From the IMG/VR virus record IMGVR_UViG_3300030202_001436, positions 1 through 26,943 of that record: DNA of 26,943 nucleotides. One strand, 5' to 3'. Made by a program: the position numbers and the translations under genes. Positions within the stretch are counted from its first letter, which is position 1. Each line of letters starts with the position of its first letter. The DNA is from a virus. Positions 1 to 7,184 of this stretch are shown piece by piece. The notes under the pieces are model-generated. The model had not been told where the DNA came from, searched no databases, and saw only the letters and a program-made list of their open reading frames with translations.

Positions 1-1179
1 ATCACAGGTAATTTAACCGTAAACGGCGACCAAACCGTAATTAACACTACTGCAATTGTGGCTGAAGATAAATCAATGATTCTTGGAATTGCTGGTGGTA
101 TGGAAGATGCTACATATGCTAGAAGTAGTGCTGTAGTGACTATAACTTCTGCATCACATGGAATGGCTAACGGTGAATCTGTATATGTTTCAAACATGGG
201 CAACAGTATTACAGATGGTGTATATACTGTAAGTGGTGTGGCTACTAACACATTTGTGCTAGATGGTCATGGTACTAGTGGTACTGTGGGCGCTGGCGCT
301 ACTATGCAGCATTCTTCTGCTAATGTTACAGAAGCAACTGCTGATGGTTCAGGAATATTCGCACCGGGAACTTCTCTACACAGCATACAATATGATTCTA
401 GCAACGGTTGGACCGTTGGCGATGATTTAGATATAACATCGGGTCATCATTTGAGTTTTGCTGGTACGACTACTCTAACCGCAACAACATTAGGAAGCAA
501 TGTAGTAAGTTCAAGTTTAACTAGCGTAGGTACTCTAGGTTCTTTATTAGTAGGCGACTTGAGCATCAGCGGTGCTACAATCGGTCATACAGACGACACA
601 GATTTGATAACCCTTGCAAGCACAGCAGTTACTCTTGCTAACAATGTTGATTTTAATGTCGCTAAGGCTGGTGGTCTACAAATAGCAGGTACTGCTGTGA
701 CATCAGACGCGACTGAGTTAAATCTAGTAGATGGATGTAGCGCTGGTGCAATAGTAAATAGTAAGGCTGCTATTACAAGTAGCGCAGGTCAAGTTAATGG
801 TACTACTCTAGGTGTCAATAGCGTATCAGTTTTGGCAGTCAATTCTGATGACAGCGCTGGTTCTTCTAGTGGTGCGGCAATAACTGTTTTCAGTATGGAT
901 AAAACGCTATATCGCGCTGCTAAGGTGGTCCTTTCAGTTGAGTTGCTAACAACAGGTGCTGCTAGTGCTTCAAAATACGAAATGATGGAAATATTAGTAC
1001 ATTTTGACGGTAGTGCAGCCCATCACACAACATACGCACACATGAGTACCAATGCAACAGACTTAGCAGCAATTACTACTGCTGTGAGTGGCGACAATGT
1101 ATTGATAAAATATGACCCGGTGGGTACAAGTACAGAAAATTTCAAATTCCGAGCAGCAGCAACGCAACTCGTATTATGA
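1..1179 (+). CDS. Tail fibre-like structural protein, 5'-truncated by window edge
   Basis: The reading frame is open from the first base of the window, so the gene begins upstream. A GTG at 58 is the first possible start inside, but the residues before it (ITGNLTVNGDQTVINTT) match the GNLTVNG...T.IN pattern repeated in phage fibre and base-plate-spike proteins, so they belong to the protein. The product is rich in Gly, Ser, Thr, Ala and Asn, with repeated short beta-strand-like units such as SVGTLGSL and TDATELNLVDG. The second of these is common in marine cyanophage fibre proteins. The C-terminal ~110 residues are less repetitive and probably form a globular tip or trimerisation domain. No enzyme motif, signal peptide or membrane segment is visible. 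It is followed 27 nt later by another fibre gene on the same strand. Role inferred: virion attachment structure at the cell surface. Confidence 0.7.
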   Translation: MTGNLTVNGDQTVINTTAIVAEDKSMILGIAGGMEDATYARSSAVVTITSASHGMANGESVYVSNMGNSITDGVYTVSGVATNTFVLDGHGTSGTVGAGATMQHSSANVTEATADGSGIFAPGTSLHSIQYDSSNGWTVGDDLDITSGHHLSFAGTTTLTATTLGSNVVSSSLTSVGTLGSLLVGDLSISGATIGHTDDTDLITLASTAVTLANNVDFNVAKAGGLQIAGTAVTSDATELNLVDGCSAGAIVNSKAAITSSAGQVNGTTLGVNSVSVLAVNSDDSAGSSSGAAITVFSMDKTLYRAAKVVLSVELLTTGAASASKYEMMEILVHFDGSAAHHTTYAHMSTNATDLAAITTAVSGDNVLIKYDPVGTSTENFKFRAAATQLVL

Positions 1180-1206
1180 TGGATAGTGAAATCATGGTGA
1201 TTAATT

Positions 1207-3642
1207 TTGACAGAAAGAGATTTTAAAGTAAAGAAAGGATTAACAGTAACAGATGACATAAATGTGTCCGGTGACATAAATGTGTCATCGCTGTACGGTC
1301 GCCTTAATTTCAAAAAGAATGCGGCAGGGAATGTAAATAACGATGCTATTTATTTCATCAACGGTTCAGACCAATATGCAGGGGCAGTAAAATACTTCCA
1401 CGGTGATAACACACTAAGATTTGACGCTAACCAAGCAACTCAATTACATATTTCTGATGGTGCAATTTATCCACCTGTTGATAGTGATGTTGATTTGGGT
1501 ACTACAAGTCTAAGATTCAAAGATACATTTGTGGATTCAATAACTGTGACGGGCGCTGTGGGAAGAGACGCTCATAACCAAATTAAGTTTAGTACAGACG
1601 ACCAAATTATATTCAGGGTCGGTAATGCCGATGGTGTCATATTCAAAGCATCAGGAGAAATTGAAGCAACAAAGTTTGATGGTAATTTAGAGGGTAACGC
1701 TGACACGGCTACTAGTGCAGGTACAGTTGGTGTAACCCCAAATGACGCTGCTGGCTCATTTGTAAATGAAAATAATCTAATCATGTTCTTACCTGACGGC
1801 GATACATCATCAGGTACGGGTAATTATAGACCCGAATCTTCTACTGATTTCCATTACAATCCTTCTACTAAGATATTAACTGTTCCAAAAGTATCAAGTG
1901 CGTTTACGGGTAATGTAACAGGTACCGCAACTAACGCTACCGCCATTACACTTGGTGGACATTTGATTAATGATGTTGACATAGGAACTGAGTTAGTAGA
2001 TACTGACGACCATATAATGTCATCCGGTGCGATAAAGGCTTATGTTGACGCGAATGGTGGTGGTGCTTCTGCACTCAATGATTTATCAGATGTAATTGCT
2101 TCCGGTAGTGGTAATCTTTGGATTTCTCCGGGCGATACCCCTTCACATGGGACTTTATCTAGTGCAATACAAAATATATCCATTGGAAAATTAGCGGGTG
2201 ATGCGATTACAGAAGGTGATAGAAATATAGCAATAGGCACAGCCGCAGGTAGTGGTATAACAACAGGTGAAGGAAATATTACTATTGGGGATTTCGCACA
2301 ATATACACAAACTACGGGTTCAGCCAATGTTGTTGTTGGTAGGCAAGCCTTGTTTGGTAACGGTGTAAAAAGTAATAACACAGGATTTGGACATAACGCT
2401 CTTTATGCCGCTACAACGGGAAGTAATAACGTAGCATTAGGTTTTGAAGCAGGGAATAATATCACTAGTGGTTCTCACAACGTAGTGATTGGAAATGCAG
2501 ACGTAGCAAGTGCGACAGGAGATAGCCAACTATCAATAAGTTCCGGTGATGGTGGCGTTACTTGGATTACAGGTGATTCATCAGGCGTAGTAAATATTCC
2601 GGGTTCTTTGACTGTTGCAGGTTCAGCAGTTGGCGGTGCTACTACTCTCAATGGTTTAACAGATGTAATTAGTAACATTACTAACTTTACAGATAGTATT
2701 CTAATTTCTCCTGATGGTGCAGCCCCTCCACATGGAACTCTCAATGGGGCAACGGATAATGTAGGTATTGGAAAAGATGTATTCAAAGTTCTCACTAGCG
2801 GTTCTAGAAACGTAGGTATTGGAGATGGTGCTTTAGATTCTTTAACATCGGGTAATGATAACGTATGTATAGGACAAGGTGCAGGTCAGGCTAATACAAA
2901 TAATAATTATAACGTGTGTCTTGGAAGAAGTGCAGGGTTGATGAACAATGACGGGGCTAATGTAGCAGTAGGTTGGCAAGCGATGGCTTTGTCAACTGCG
3001 GGGGCAGTAAATGTAGCAATAGGTGTGAACTCATTATTTACAACAACAGGAAATTATAATGTAGGAATAGGTGATGGTGCGGGTGATAATATCACTTCGG
3101 GTTCAAACAATGTAGTAATTGGAAATGCAGATGTGCCAACTGCAACAGGTTCAAGTCAATTAGTGATTGCATCGGGTAATGGAGATACTAAGTGGATAGA
3201 AGGTAATAGTGATGGAATTGTATTAGGTGCATTAACACCACTATTCTATGAAAGAGCCGCATTAGATACAAGTGCGGTTGATTTTAGAGTTCCAACTGTT
3301 CAAAGTTCAGTTGCTAATCCTAATGGTTATCCAATGCCGTTTGCAGGTAAGGTTGTAGCGGCATCTTTCCTCTTTGCAGGTTCGGCTATAAGCACTAGTG
3401 GAAACACTAATACAATACGAATAAGAAAGAATGGCGGCACTAGTGGTAGCGATATTAAAGACTTTACATTTACAGAAGGTGATTTGAATAATACTAATGG
3501 TAATCAATATTCTCTTGTAAAATCGGGTAGTGATGTATTATTTACATTTGCCGCAGGTGATGTTATACAAGTAAAGAGACAAAGTGGTTCAACAGACCTT
3601 AACAACTCACAGGCTATGCTATGGGTGAGTTATAACTTCTGA
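1207..3642 (+). CDS. Large tail fibre / adhesin-like protein with YadA-head-type repeats
   Basis: This 811-residue protein starts at a TTG, chosen because GGTGAT lies 5 nt upstream and the same GGTGATTAA precedes the next gene. Residues ~1-120 (KVKKGLTVTDDINVSG) resemble phage fibre N-terminal regions. Residues ~290-680 contain many copies of a ~14-residue G.NN(V/I)(A/G/V)IG..A unit, the left-handed beta-roll repeat known from the head domain of YadA-type trimeric adhesins and also found in marine phage fibres. This region exists as two related halves (residues 291-462 and 482-672). Residues ~690-811 are non-repetitive and probably form a receptor-binding or trimerisation tip. The repeats are clear; the family assignment comes from family knowledge; the host-binding role is inferred. 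Confidence 0.75.
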   Translation: MTERDFKVKKGLTVTDDINVSGDINVSSLYGRLNFKKNAAGNVNNDAIYFINGSDQYAGAVKYFHGDNTLRFDANQATQLHISDGAIYPPVDSDVDLGTTSLRFKDTFVDSITVTGAVGRDAHNQIKFSTDDQIIFRVGNADGVIFKASGEIEATKFDGNLEGNADTATSAGTVGVTPNDAAGSFVNENNLIMFLPDGDTSSGTGNYRPESSTDFHYNPSTKILTVPKVSSAFTGNVTGTATNATAITLGGHLINDVDIGTELVDTDDHIMSSGAIKAYVDANGGGASALNDLSDVIASGSGNLWISPGDTPSHGTLSSAIQNISIGKLAGDAITEGDRNIAIGTAAGSGITTGEGNITIGDFAQYTQTTGSANVVVGRQALFGNGVKSNNTGFGHNALYAATTGSNNVALGFEAGNNITSGSHNVVIGNADVASATGDSQLSISSGDGGVTWITGDSSGVVNIPGSLTVAGSAVGGATTLNGLTDVISNITNFTDSILISPDGAAPPHGTLNGATDNVGIGKDVFKVLTSGSRNVGIGDGALDSLTSGNDNVCIGQGAGQANTNNNYNVCLGRSAGLMNNDGANVAVGWQAMALSTAGAVNVAIGVNSLFTTTGNYNVGIGDGAGDNITSGSNNVVIGNADVPTATGSSQLVIASGNGDTKWIEGNSDGIVLGALTPLFYERAALDTSAVDFRVPTVQSSVANPNGYPMPFAGKVVAASFLFAGSAISTSGNTNTIRIRKNGGTSGSDIKDFTFTEGDLNNTNGNQYSLVKSGSDVLFTFAAGDVIQVKRQSGSTDLNNSQAMLWVSYNF
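2077..3222 (+). repeat. Internal tandem duplication within the fibre gene
   Basis: Two imperfect copies of a large module follow each other: 2077-2592 and 2650-3222. Both open with N(D/G)L(S/T)DVI, continue with ISP.(G/D)..P.HGTL, carry a string of G.NNV.IG..A units, and close with a matching stretch: VVIGNADV followed by a Ser/Thr-rich segment, then W I . G . S . G (I/V) V. The second copy is longer by some repeat units. DNA identity is moderate, so the duplication is not recent. Confidence 0.75.
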
Positions 3643-3651
3643 GGTGATTAA

Positions 3652-3861
3652 ATGGAATGGGATGAATTAAGAGGAATAAGACAAGGACTACTAAAGGAAA
3701 TGGATATTTACCAATTGGTAATTCCGTATAGTAATCTAACAGAAACACAAAAAACTGAATTAGAACAATACCGACAAGATTTATTAACACTACCACAGGA
3801 CTACACAACACCGGAATTGGCTTATACCAATATACCAACAAAACCAACATGGATGGATTAA
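3652..3861 (+). CDS. Tail assembly chaperone-like protein (Phage_tail_APC type)
   Basis: The 69-residue product starts 9 nt after the fibre gene stop, with a strong ribosome site (GAGGTGATTAA then ATG). The pattern IRQGLLKEMDIYQL, then LTETQKTELEQYRQDL, then a Pro-rich end with P.KPTWMD matches the small phage protein family (R..LL...D......LT..Q...W..YRQ.LR.LP......P..P). Members of that family are usually encoded next to tail fibre genes and are annotated as tail assembly chaperones. Length and position both fit. Role inferred: folding or attachment of the adjacent fibre. It is probably translated as a unit with the fibre gene and with the gene that begins 1 nt after its stop codon. Confidence 0.7.
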   Translation: MEWDELRGIRQGLLKEMDIYQLVIPYSNLTETQKTELEQYRQDLLTLPQDYTTPELAYTNIPTKPTWMD

Positions 3862-3862
3862 A

Positions 3863-4168
3863 ATGGCACTAAAAATTGAATACGAAACAAACTACGGAAT
3901 AACTTGTGATTATGCCCATTGTGTAATAGTTGATACTAGATGTTACAAAGAAGTAGATGATGAAGGAAATAAAACATTTCCTGTACAATACAATGGTAAA
4001 ATATACGCATCGGATGATGCCTATGCTGATGGTGCATCCCCTATTGGTGGTTTCAATGGTGATTTTTTAATGAGTGAATCTGCTGCTAAAACTCAATACA
4101 ACATAATCAAACAATGCTACATTGACTTAAAGACAAAAGATGGTTTTACAGAAGGCGAAGATTGTTAA
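3863..4168 (+). CDS. Hypothetical protein, last gene of the tail cluster
   Basis: This 101-residue protein begins one base after the previous stop codon. It is acidic, contains six cysteines (C16, C21, C28, C88, C101 among them) without a regular CxxC pair, and has no membrane segment. The start MALKIEYETNYGITCDYAHCVI is followed by a Y(N/D)GKIYASDDAY segment with the look of a compact beta-rich phage tail accessory protein. I do not recognise a family. Its stop codon overlaps the stop codon of a minus-strand gene, so this is the end of the + strand cluster, and no terminator hairpin separates the two directions. Confidence 0.6.
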   Translation: MALKIEYETNYGITCDYAHCVIVDTRCYKEVDDEGNKTFPVQYNGKIYASDDAYADGASPIGGFNGDFLMSESAAKTQYNIIKQCYIDLKTKDGFTEGEDC

Positions 4169-4293
4169 TCTAAACCTAAAGAAAATACTTCATCTAATAA
4201 CTTACGTTGAGTTTCTAAGTAGTCTCTCCAAATAGGTTTCTTGAACACTTGTTCAAAACCTTCTATTTGTGCATCCCAATATTCTTCATTCAT
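4165..4293 (-). CDS. Small hypothetical protein (42 aa)
   Basis: The frame runs from ATG at 4293 to TAA at 4167-4165 and encodes a short acidic peptide (MNEEYWDAQIEGFEQVFKKP, then IWRDYLETQRKLLDEVF) likely to be one or two amphipathic helices. Coding is supported by the strand-consistent position directly after another small frame (1 nt between the two) and by natural amino-acid composition. A weak ribosome site (GGGATTAGT) overlaps the end of the upstream mini-gene. The function is unknown. It is the last minus-strand gene, ending tail-to-tail with the + strand cluster. Confidence 0.5.
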   Translation of the reverse strand: MNEEYWDAQIEGFEQVFKKPIWRDYLETQRKLLDEVFSLGLD

Positions 4294-4294
4294 A

Positions 4295-4375
4295 CTAATC
4301 CCAATCTTCAAATGATTCTATCATGAATGCTTGCCACATTTTACAAGCACCGTTGTGGTGTTTTCTATCTTTCAT
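4295..4375 (-). CDS. Very small hypothetical protein (26 aa)
   Basis: A 26-residue frame (MKDRKHHNGACKMWQAFM, then IESFEDWD) starts at an ATG preceded by a strong ribosome site (AAAAGGGGGATTACA). Its stop is 1 nt before the start of the next small gene, which suggests translational coupling. Its C-terminal FEDWD and the aromatic/acidic content resemble the following 42-residue protein. Such short frames can arise by chance; the strong ribosome site is the main support. Function unknown. Confidence 0.4.
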   Translation of the reverse strand: MKDRKHHNGACKMWQAFMIESFEDWD

Positions 4376-4431
4376 TGTAATCCCCCTTTTCATTGTATAA
4401 AGTGTAGACCAAAAAACTCATTTGTGTGGCG

Positions 4432-4445
4432 ATAATTATAAAAAA
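4432..4445 (-). promoter_or_regulatory. Possible archaeal TATA element for the two mini-genes
   Basis: On the minus strand this reads TTTTTTATAATTAT, an AT-rich TATA-like element about 57 nt upstream of the ATG at 4375. That would give a short leader containing the GGGGGATTACA ribosome site. A second weaker candidate, CTTTATAC, lies closer to the gene at 4391-4404. Neither matches the GTATATAAA motif found at 8.66 kb and 19.3 kb, so this is a tentative call. Confidence 0.25.
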
Positions 4446-4449
4446 TGTA

Positions 4450-4641
4450 TTAACATAAAACATAGCCATTTCTAACTTTATTGGTTGTGAAACTATGCTT
4501 TCCAGCATCGCCATTTCTAACATAGTGTAAAAAGTAAAGCGCTAGTATATCTTTTTTTCTATTCTGTGCATCATCAGCATAAGGATATGAGGGGAAAACG
4601 GGTCTTGGCAATGATATAATGAATAGAGAAAAACTAACCAA
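4450..4641 (-). CDS. Doubtful small ORF (63 aa)
   Basis: A minus-strand frame begins at TTG 4641 with no visible ribosome site. The N-terminal ~20 residues are hydrophobic and lie within the inverted repeat. Residues ~20-63 (ADDAQNRKKDILALYFLHY, then VRNGDAGKHSF and KVRNGYVLC) have a plausible protein composition, with two VRNG copies. The real start could be internal, but no internal ATG exists. Listed only because the surrounding stretch is otherwise empty. Confidence 0.25.
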   Translation of the reverse strand: MVSFSLFIISLPRPVFPSYPYADDAQNRKKDILALYFLHYVRNGDAGKHSFTTNKVRNGYVLC

Positions 4642-4699
4642 TACTACGATGTGTAAGAAGAGTCCTTCCCGTTTTTACTGTAGAAACCCCCATATCCTT
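4581..4699. repeat. Large imperfect inverted repeat (hairpin-forming)
   Basis: AAGGATATGAGGGG at 4581-4594 pairs with CCCCCATATCCTT at 4687-4699, with one bulged A. Inside it, AAAACGGG at 4595-4602 pairs with CCCGTTTT at 4668-4675, leaving ten unpaired bases on the right arm and a loop of about 65 nt. On the minus strand the structure starts immediately after the stop codon of the zinc-finger gene at 4700-4870. It could therefore act as a 3'-end or terminator-like structure, or be part of an untranslated RNA. Confidence 0.5.
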
Positions 4700-4870
4700 T
4701 TACTTATTGAATGCTGAATCTTTCCATATGTGTTTACAAAATTTACATTCCCACAAATGCACTCTTTTTCTTATAATTTTATCGTGATATCTAGCGGTTA
4801 ATCTACGTGGTACATGTCTTTCATTACAGTTTCTACAGGACACATTTAGTTTGTCCATCAACCTTCCCAT
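4700..4870 (-). CDS. Small zinc-finger protein (56 aa, CxxC...CxxC)
   Basis: The frame gives MGRLMDKLNVSCRNCNERH at the start and LWECKFCKHIWKDSAFNK at the end, that is two CxxC knuckles about 25 residues apart separated by a basic stretch (RRLTARYHDKIIRKR). The ATG at 4870 overlaps the chaperonin stop (TAATG) and has GAGGGG upstream; an alternative in-frame ATG at 4858 has GGAAGG close by. The arrangement fits a single zinc ribbon that could bind nucleic acid or protein. It is the last gene of the chaperonin transcript and is followed at once by a large hairpin. The specific function is unknown. Confidence 0.6.
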   Translation of the reverse strand: MGRLMDKLNVSCRNCNERHVPRRLTARYHDKIIRKRVHLWECKFCKHIWKDSAFNK

Positions 4871-6372
4871 TACTCCGCCCCTCTTTTCACTACTATGTCA
4901 TCTATTTTTAATATCGCGGTAGTTACTTCAGTGGCACTTAGTATCGCTTGTCTTACCAATAGAGCAGGTTCAACTATACCTAAAGTCTTCATATCTATGA
5001 TTTGATTGATGTTTTTCACATCAGGCCCCATGGTGAGTTTACCTTCAGATAATGAGTGTCTCAAAGCAAATACACAGTTCAAAGGTGTGTGTCCGGCTAC
5101 TTCACCTATGGTAGCAGGTATTATTTCCAATGTATCAGCGAAGGAGTTTATTGCCATTTGTTCCATACCTTCTACTTTTGGTGCTTCTGCTCTTAGGTAA
5201 GAAGCAATTGCTGCATAAGTTGAGCCTCCGCCCGATACTACTTTGCCCCCATTCATGACTAGAGACACCACACCTAGTGCGTCATCGAATCCTCTTTCTA
5301 CTTCGTCTAAAGTAGTATGACTAGCCCCTCTAACTATTAGAGTTGATTGCGATGAATCTACTTCGCCTTCTACAAACAAATAATGAACATCATTATGTTT
5401 ATTTCTCAGTAGTTTACATGATGCCGCTATTTCTAAATCTTCAGGTGTTTGTGCTATAGAAAGCCCTAGTGCCGATGATAGTCCTCTCATGGTGCTTTCT
5501 TGAACTCTTTTCACAACGGCTATATTGTGCTTATGCAAAAAGGCCAAAACAGAATCTGCCATGTTATCTCTACAAAATAATACACCACCATCAGGCAACA
5601 AAGAAGCAATCTTTCTTGCATTTTCACTCAATGCTACTGAACTTCTAGATACTATGTTGTCATAGGTTTTCATATCGCTTACTTGCACCTGCGGAGTATG
5701 TTGTTCTTTAACAACCTCTAAACCGGTCATAAGTAGCAAAGCGTGAGTATTTTTTGGTGGGTTTACCATTTGAATTGCGAAATCTTTGTTTACTACAACA
5801 CCTTTGAATAAATGTGAGTCTGTCAAAGAACCTCCGGGGAACGTTAAGACCTTTACATTGTCAGCATCTCCTGCTATCCTTACAGCCTCTACACAAAGTT
5901 CAGCAACAGTTTTTTTCGCTGATGCTAATGTTTTACCACTTATCGCTGTTTCTGCTATTTTTTCTAAATCTCCTTCTTCTACATCTCTAGATAATACATC
6001 ATCTAGATATTTTACGCCCATACTAGCAGCAAGATTGTAACCATCACACATTATAGTAGGGGGAACACCTTGACTGAGTAGATTTTCAGAATCAGCGAGC
6101 ATTTGACCTGCTAACACTACTGTGCTTGTTGTGCCATCATAACACAGACTTTCCTGTGTTTTACTAATGTCAATTATCATTTTCGCAGCAGGGTGTGCTG
6201 ATTCTACCTCACGAAGTATTGTAGCACCATCGTTAGTTATTATTGTGCTACCTGAAGCATCTACCAACATCTTATCTCTCCCACGTGGACCTAATGTTGT
6301 GCGCACTGTGTTGACTATAGCACGCGCTGCACGAATGTTACTATGTAAAGGGTCTATTGCGTTATCAGACAT
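4870..6372 (-). CDS. Group II chaperonin (thermosome) subunit
   Basis: This 500-residue protein matches the archaeal thermosome/TRiC family over its full length. The N-terminal equatorial domain has LGPRGRDKMLVD (27-38) and TNDGATIL (46-53), then an ATP-binding DGTTSTVVLAG (79-89). The apical domain keeps the helical-protrusion region (~224-255) that acts as a built-in lid. The intermediate and C-terminal equatorial parts have IVRG (346-349), DDALGVV (363-369), GGGST (381-385) and the ending AILKIDDIVVKRG. These proteins form two-ring ATP-driven folding chambers in the cytoplasm. Oddities: the usual GDGTT reads YDGTT, the glutamate normally in GGGA.E is absent, and the protein is ~40 residues shorter than host subunits through both termini. 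Overlap with the preceding gene is TAATG. Inferred role: folding of viral proteins, alone or in rings mixed with host subunits. Confidence 0.95.
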   Translation of the reverse strand: MSDNAIDPLHSNIRAARAIVNTVRTTLGPRGRDKMLVDASGSTIITNDGATILREVESAHPAAKMIIDISKTQESLCYDGTTSTVVLAGQMLADSENLLSQGVPPTIMCDGYNLAASMGVKYLDDVLSRDVEEGDLEKIAETAISGKTLASAKKTVAELCVEAVRIAGDADNVKVLTFPGGSLTDSHLFKGVVVNKDFAIQMVNPPKNTHALLLMTGLEVVKEQHTPQVQVSDMKTYDNIVSRSSVALSENARKIASLLPDGGVLFCRDNMADSVLAFLHKHNIAVVKRVQESTMRGLSSALGLSIAQTPEDLEIAASCKLLRNKHNDVHYLFVEGEVDSSQSTLIVRGASHTTLDEVERGFDDALGVVSLVMNGGKVVSGGGSTYAAIASYLRAEAPKVEGMEQMAINSFADTLEIIPATIGEVAGHTPLNCVFALRHSLSEGKLTMGPDVKNINQIIDMKTLGIVEPALLVRQAILSATEVTTAILKIDDIVVKRGAE

Positions 6373-6569
6373 TATTCTTCACCTTCCATACCAACGGTGC
6401 GTGCTTCAGCATCAGAATCTAATTCATCTTCATCGTAAAAAGGCCAACCCACATTGATTGCTATTTGATTCGCCATTCTTTGTATATCGCTTAAAGCCCC
6501 GCCTTGAGTTAGCGCTGTCAGCAACCTATGTATACCTGCTTTCAATTTTATTTCTTCATTTATATCCAT
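6372..6569 (-). CDS. Small acidic hypothetical protein (65 aa)
   Basis: The product is a short helical N-terminus (MDINEEIKLKAGIHRLLTAL, then LSDIQRMANQIAINVGWPF) with an acidic tail (DEDELDSDAEARTVGMEGEE). The start has a good ribosome site (GGAGTGGTAAAA). Its stop overlaps the chaperonin ATG in a TAATG junction, so the two are probably translated together. It could be a co-factor or substrate of the chaperonin, but nothing in the sequence shows this and no family is recognised. Confidence 0.6.
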   Translation of the reverse strand: MDINEEIKLKAGIHRLLTALTQGGALSDIQRMANQIAINVGWPFYDEDELDSDAEARTVGMEGEE

Positions 6570-6572
6570 TTT

Positions 6573-7184
6573 TTACCACTCCAATTCTACTTCTTTTATA
6601 TCGCCTGTTTCTCTACATCTAGATTTCAGCATGTTATTTTCACGCCCCATCTGATATAGGTCATAGGTGAGTTGTGCATCTTTAAGACAATATTCCGCTA
6701 CTTCGTTGAATTTACCTGCTCTCCATGCAAGAGGGGCATCTTCACTAGCCATTAGTTTGTCTGTGTTTAAATTATGTTTTGCTAAATCTCCTAGAGATGT
6801 TAATAATTTACCATATGATAATGATGCCTTAGCAAATAATACCTTGGTGTCTATTATAGAGTCGCTTTTACCTAACACATCACCAGCAGCCCAACAGTCT
6901 AGCGAGTCACGTATAACAGGTAAATCAAATTTAATGATGTTATGCCCCAAAATTTTGCCACCTTTCTCTATGTGTGCGCTTAAGAAATCACCTAGAATCT
7001 CAGGGTGTAGAGGATGTAATGTGGCACCTTCAACTTCTATGGTGTCTTCCTTGCTGAATATAGTAGCATTCTCTCCATCCCATGTAGCAATTACACTAGG
7101 CTCAAATAAAGATAGATTACCCCACCCTCCGATTTCCCACGAATAGTTGCTTGTCTCAATGTCTAGTGATAATATATCAGTCAT
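6573..7184 (-). CDS. DEDDy-type 3'-5' exonuclease (RNase H fold)
   Basis: The 203-residue protein carries the DEDD exonuclease motifs in order: D8-I-E10 (LSLDIETS), then HNIIKFDLPVI with the second Asp at 87, D112 in the IDT element, and the third motif Y165-C-L-K-D169, which is the DEDDy form. The family removes nucleotides from 3' ends with two metal ions. The length fits a stand-alone enzyme such as the YprB/DnaQ-like group. The start has GGAGGATTTAGA before ATG and overlaps the upstream ATPase gene by 4 nt. Because the PolB of this virus has its own exonuclease domain, this one is more likely to serve recombination, primer or end processing. The exact substrate cannot be told. Confidence 0.85.
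   Translation of the reverse strand: MTDILSLDIETSNYSWEIGGWGNLSLFEPSVIATWDGENATIFSKEDTIEVEGATLHPLHPEILGDFLSAHIEKGGKILGHNIIKFDLPVIRDSLDCWAAGDVLGKSDSIIDTKVLFAKASLSYGKLLTSLGDLAKHNLNTDKLMASEDAPLAWRAGKFNEVAEYCLKDAQLTYDLYQMGRENNMLKSRCRETGDIKEVELEW

Larger units (their letters stand above)
4376..4699. other. Roughly 325-nt stretch with no well-supported gene
   Basis: This stretch lies between the minus-strand zinc-finger gene (ending at 4700) and the mini-genes. It holds a large imperfect inverted repeat (4581-4699), a doubtful 63-codon minus-strand frame (4450-4641, TTG start) and possible TATA elements near its left end. The frame's C-terminal half reads like protein and contains the doubled motif VRNG (from a doubled GTTAGAAATGGC at 4465-4476 and 4510-4521). 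Its first part overlaps the inverted repeat and it has no ribosome site. It could equally be a structured RNA or an untranslated 3' region. Confidence 0.5.

Noticed and set aside
1179-1226. ATG overlapping the stop of the first fibre gene, followed by a short frame
   Set aside because: The frame stops after about 15 codons; the TTG at 1207 with GGTGAT upstream explains the region better.
1023-1313. Minus-strand frames within the fibre genes (1023-1313, 1572-1784, 2040-2381, 2475-2795, 3307-3507)
   Set aside because: They are shadows of the repetitive fibre coding sequence, with no ribosome site and no recognisable protein features.
4376-4699. tRNA or CRISPR-like element in the gene-poor stretch
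   Set aside because: No cloverleaf with a TTC.A..C arm and no regularly spaced repeats are present; the only repeats are the inverted repeat and a doubled 12-mer.
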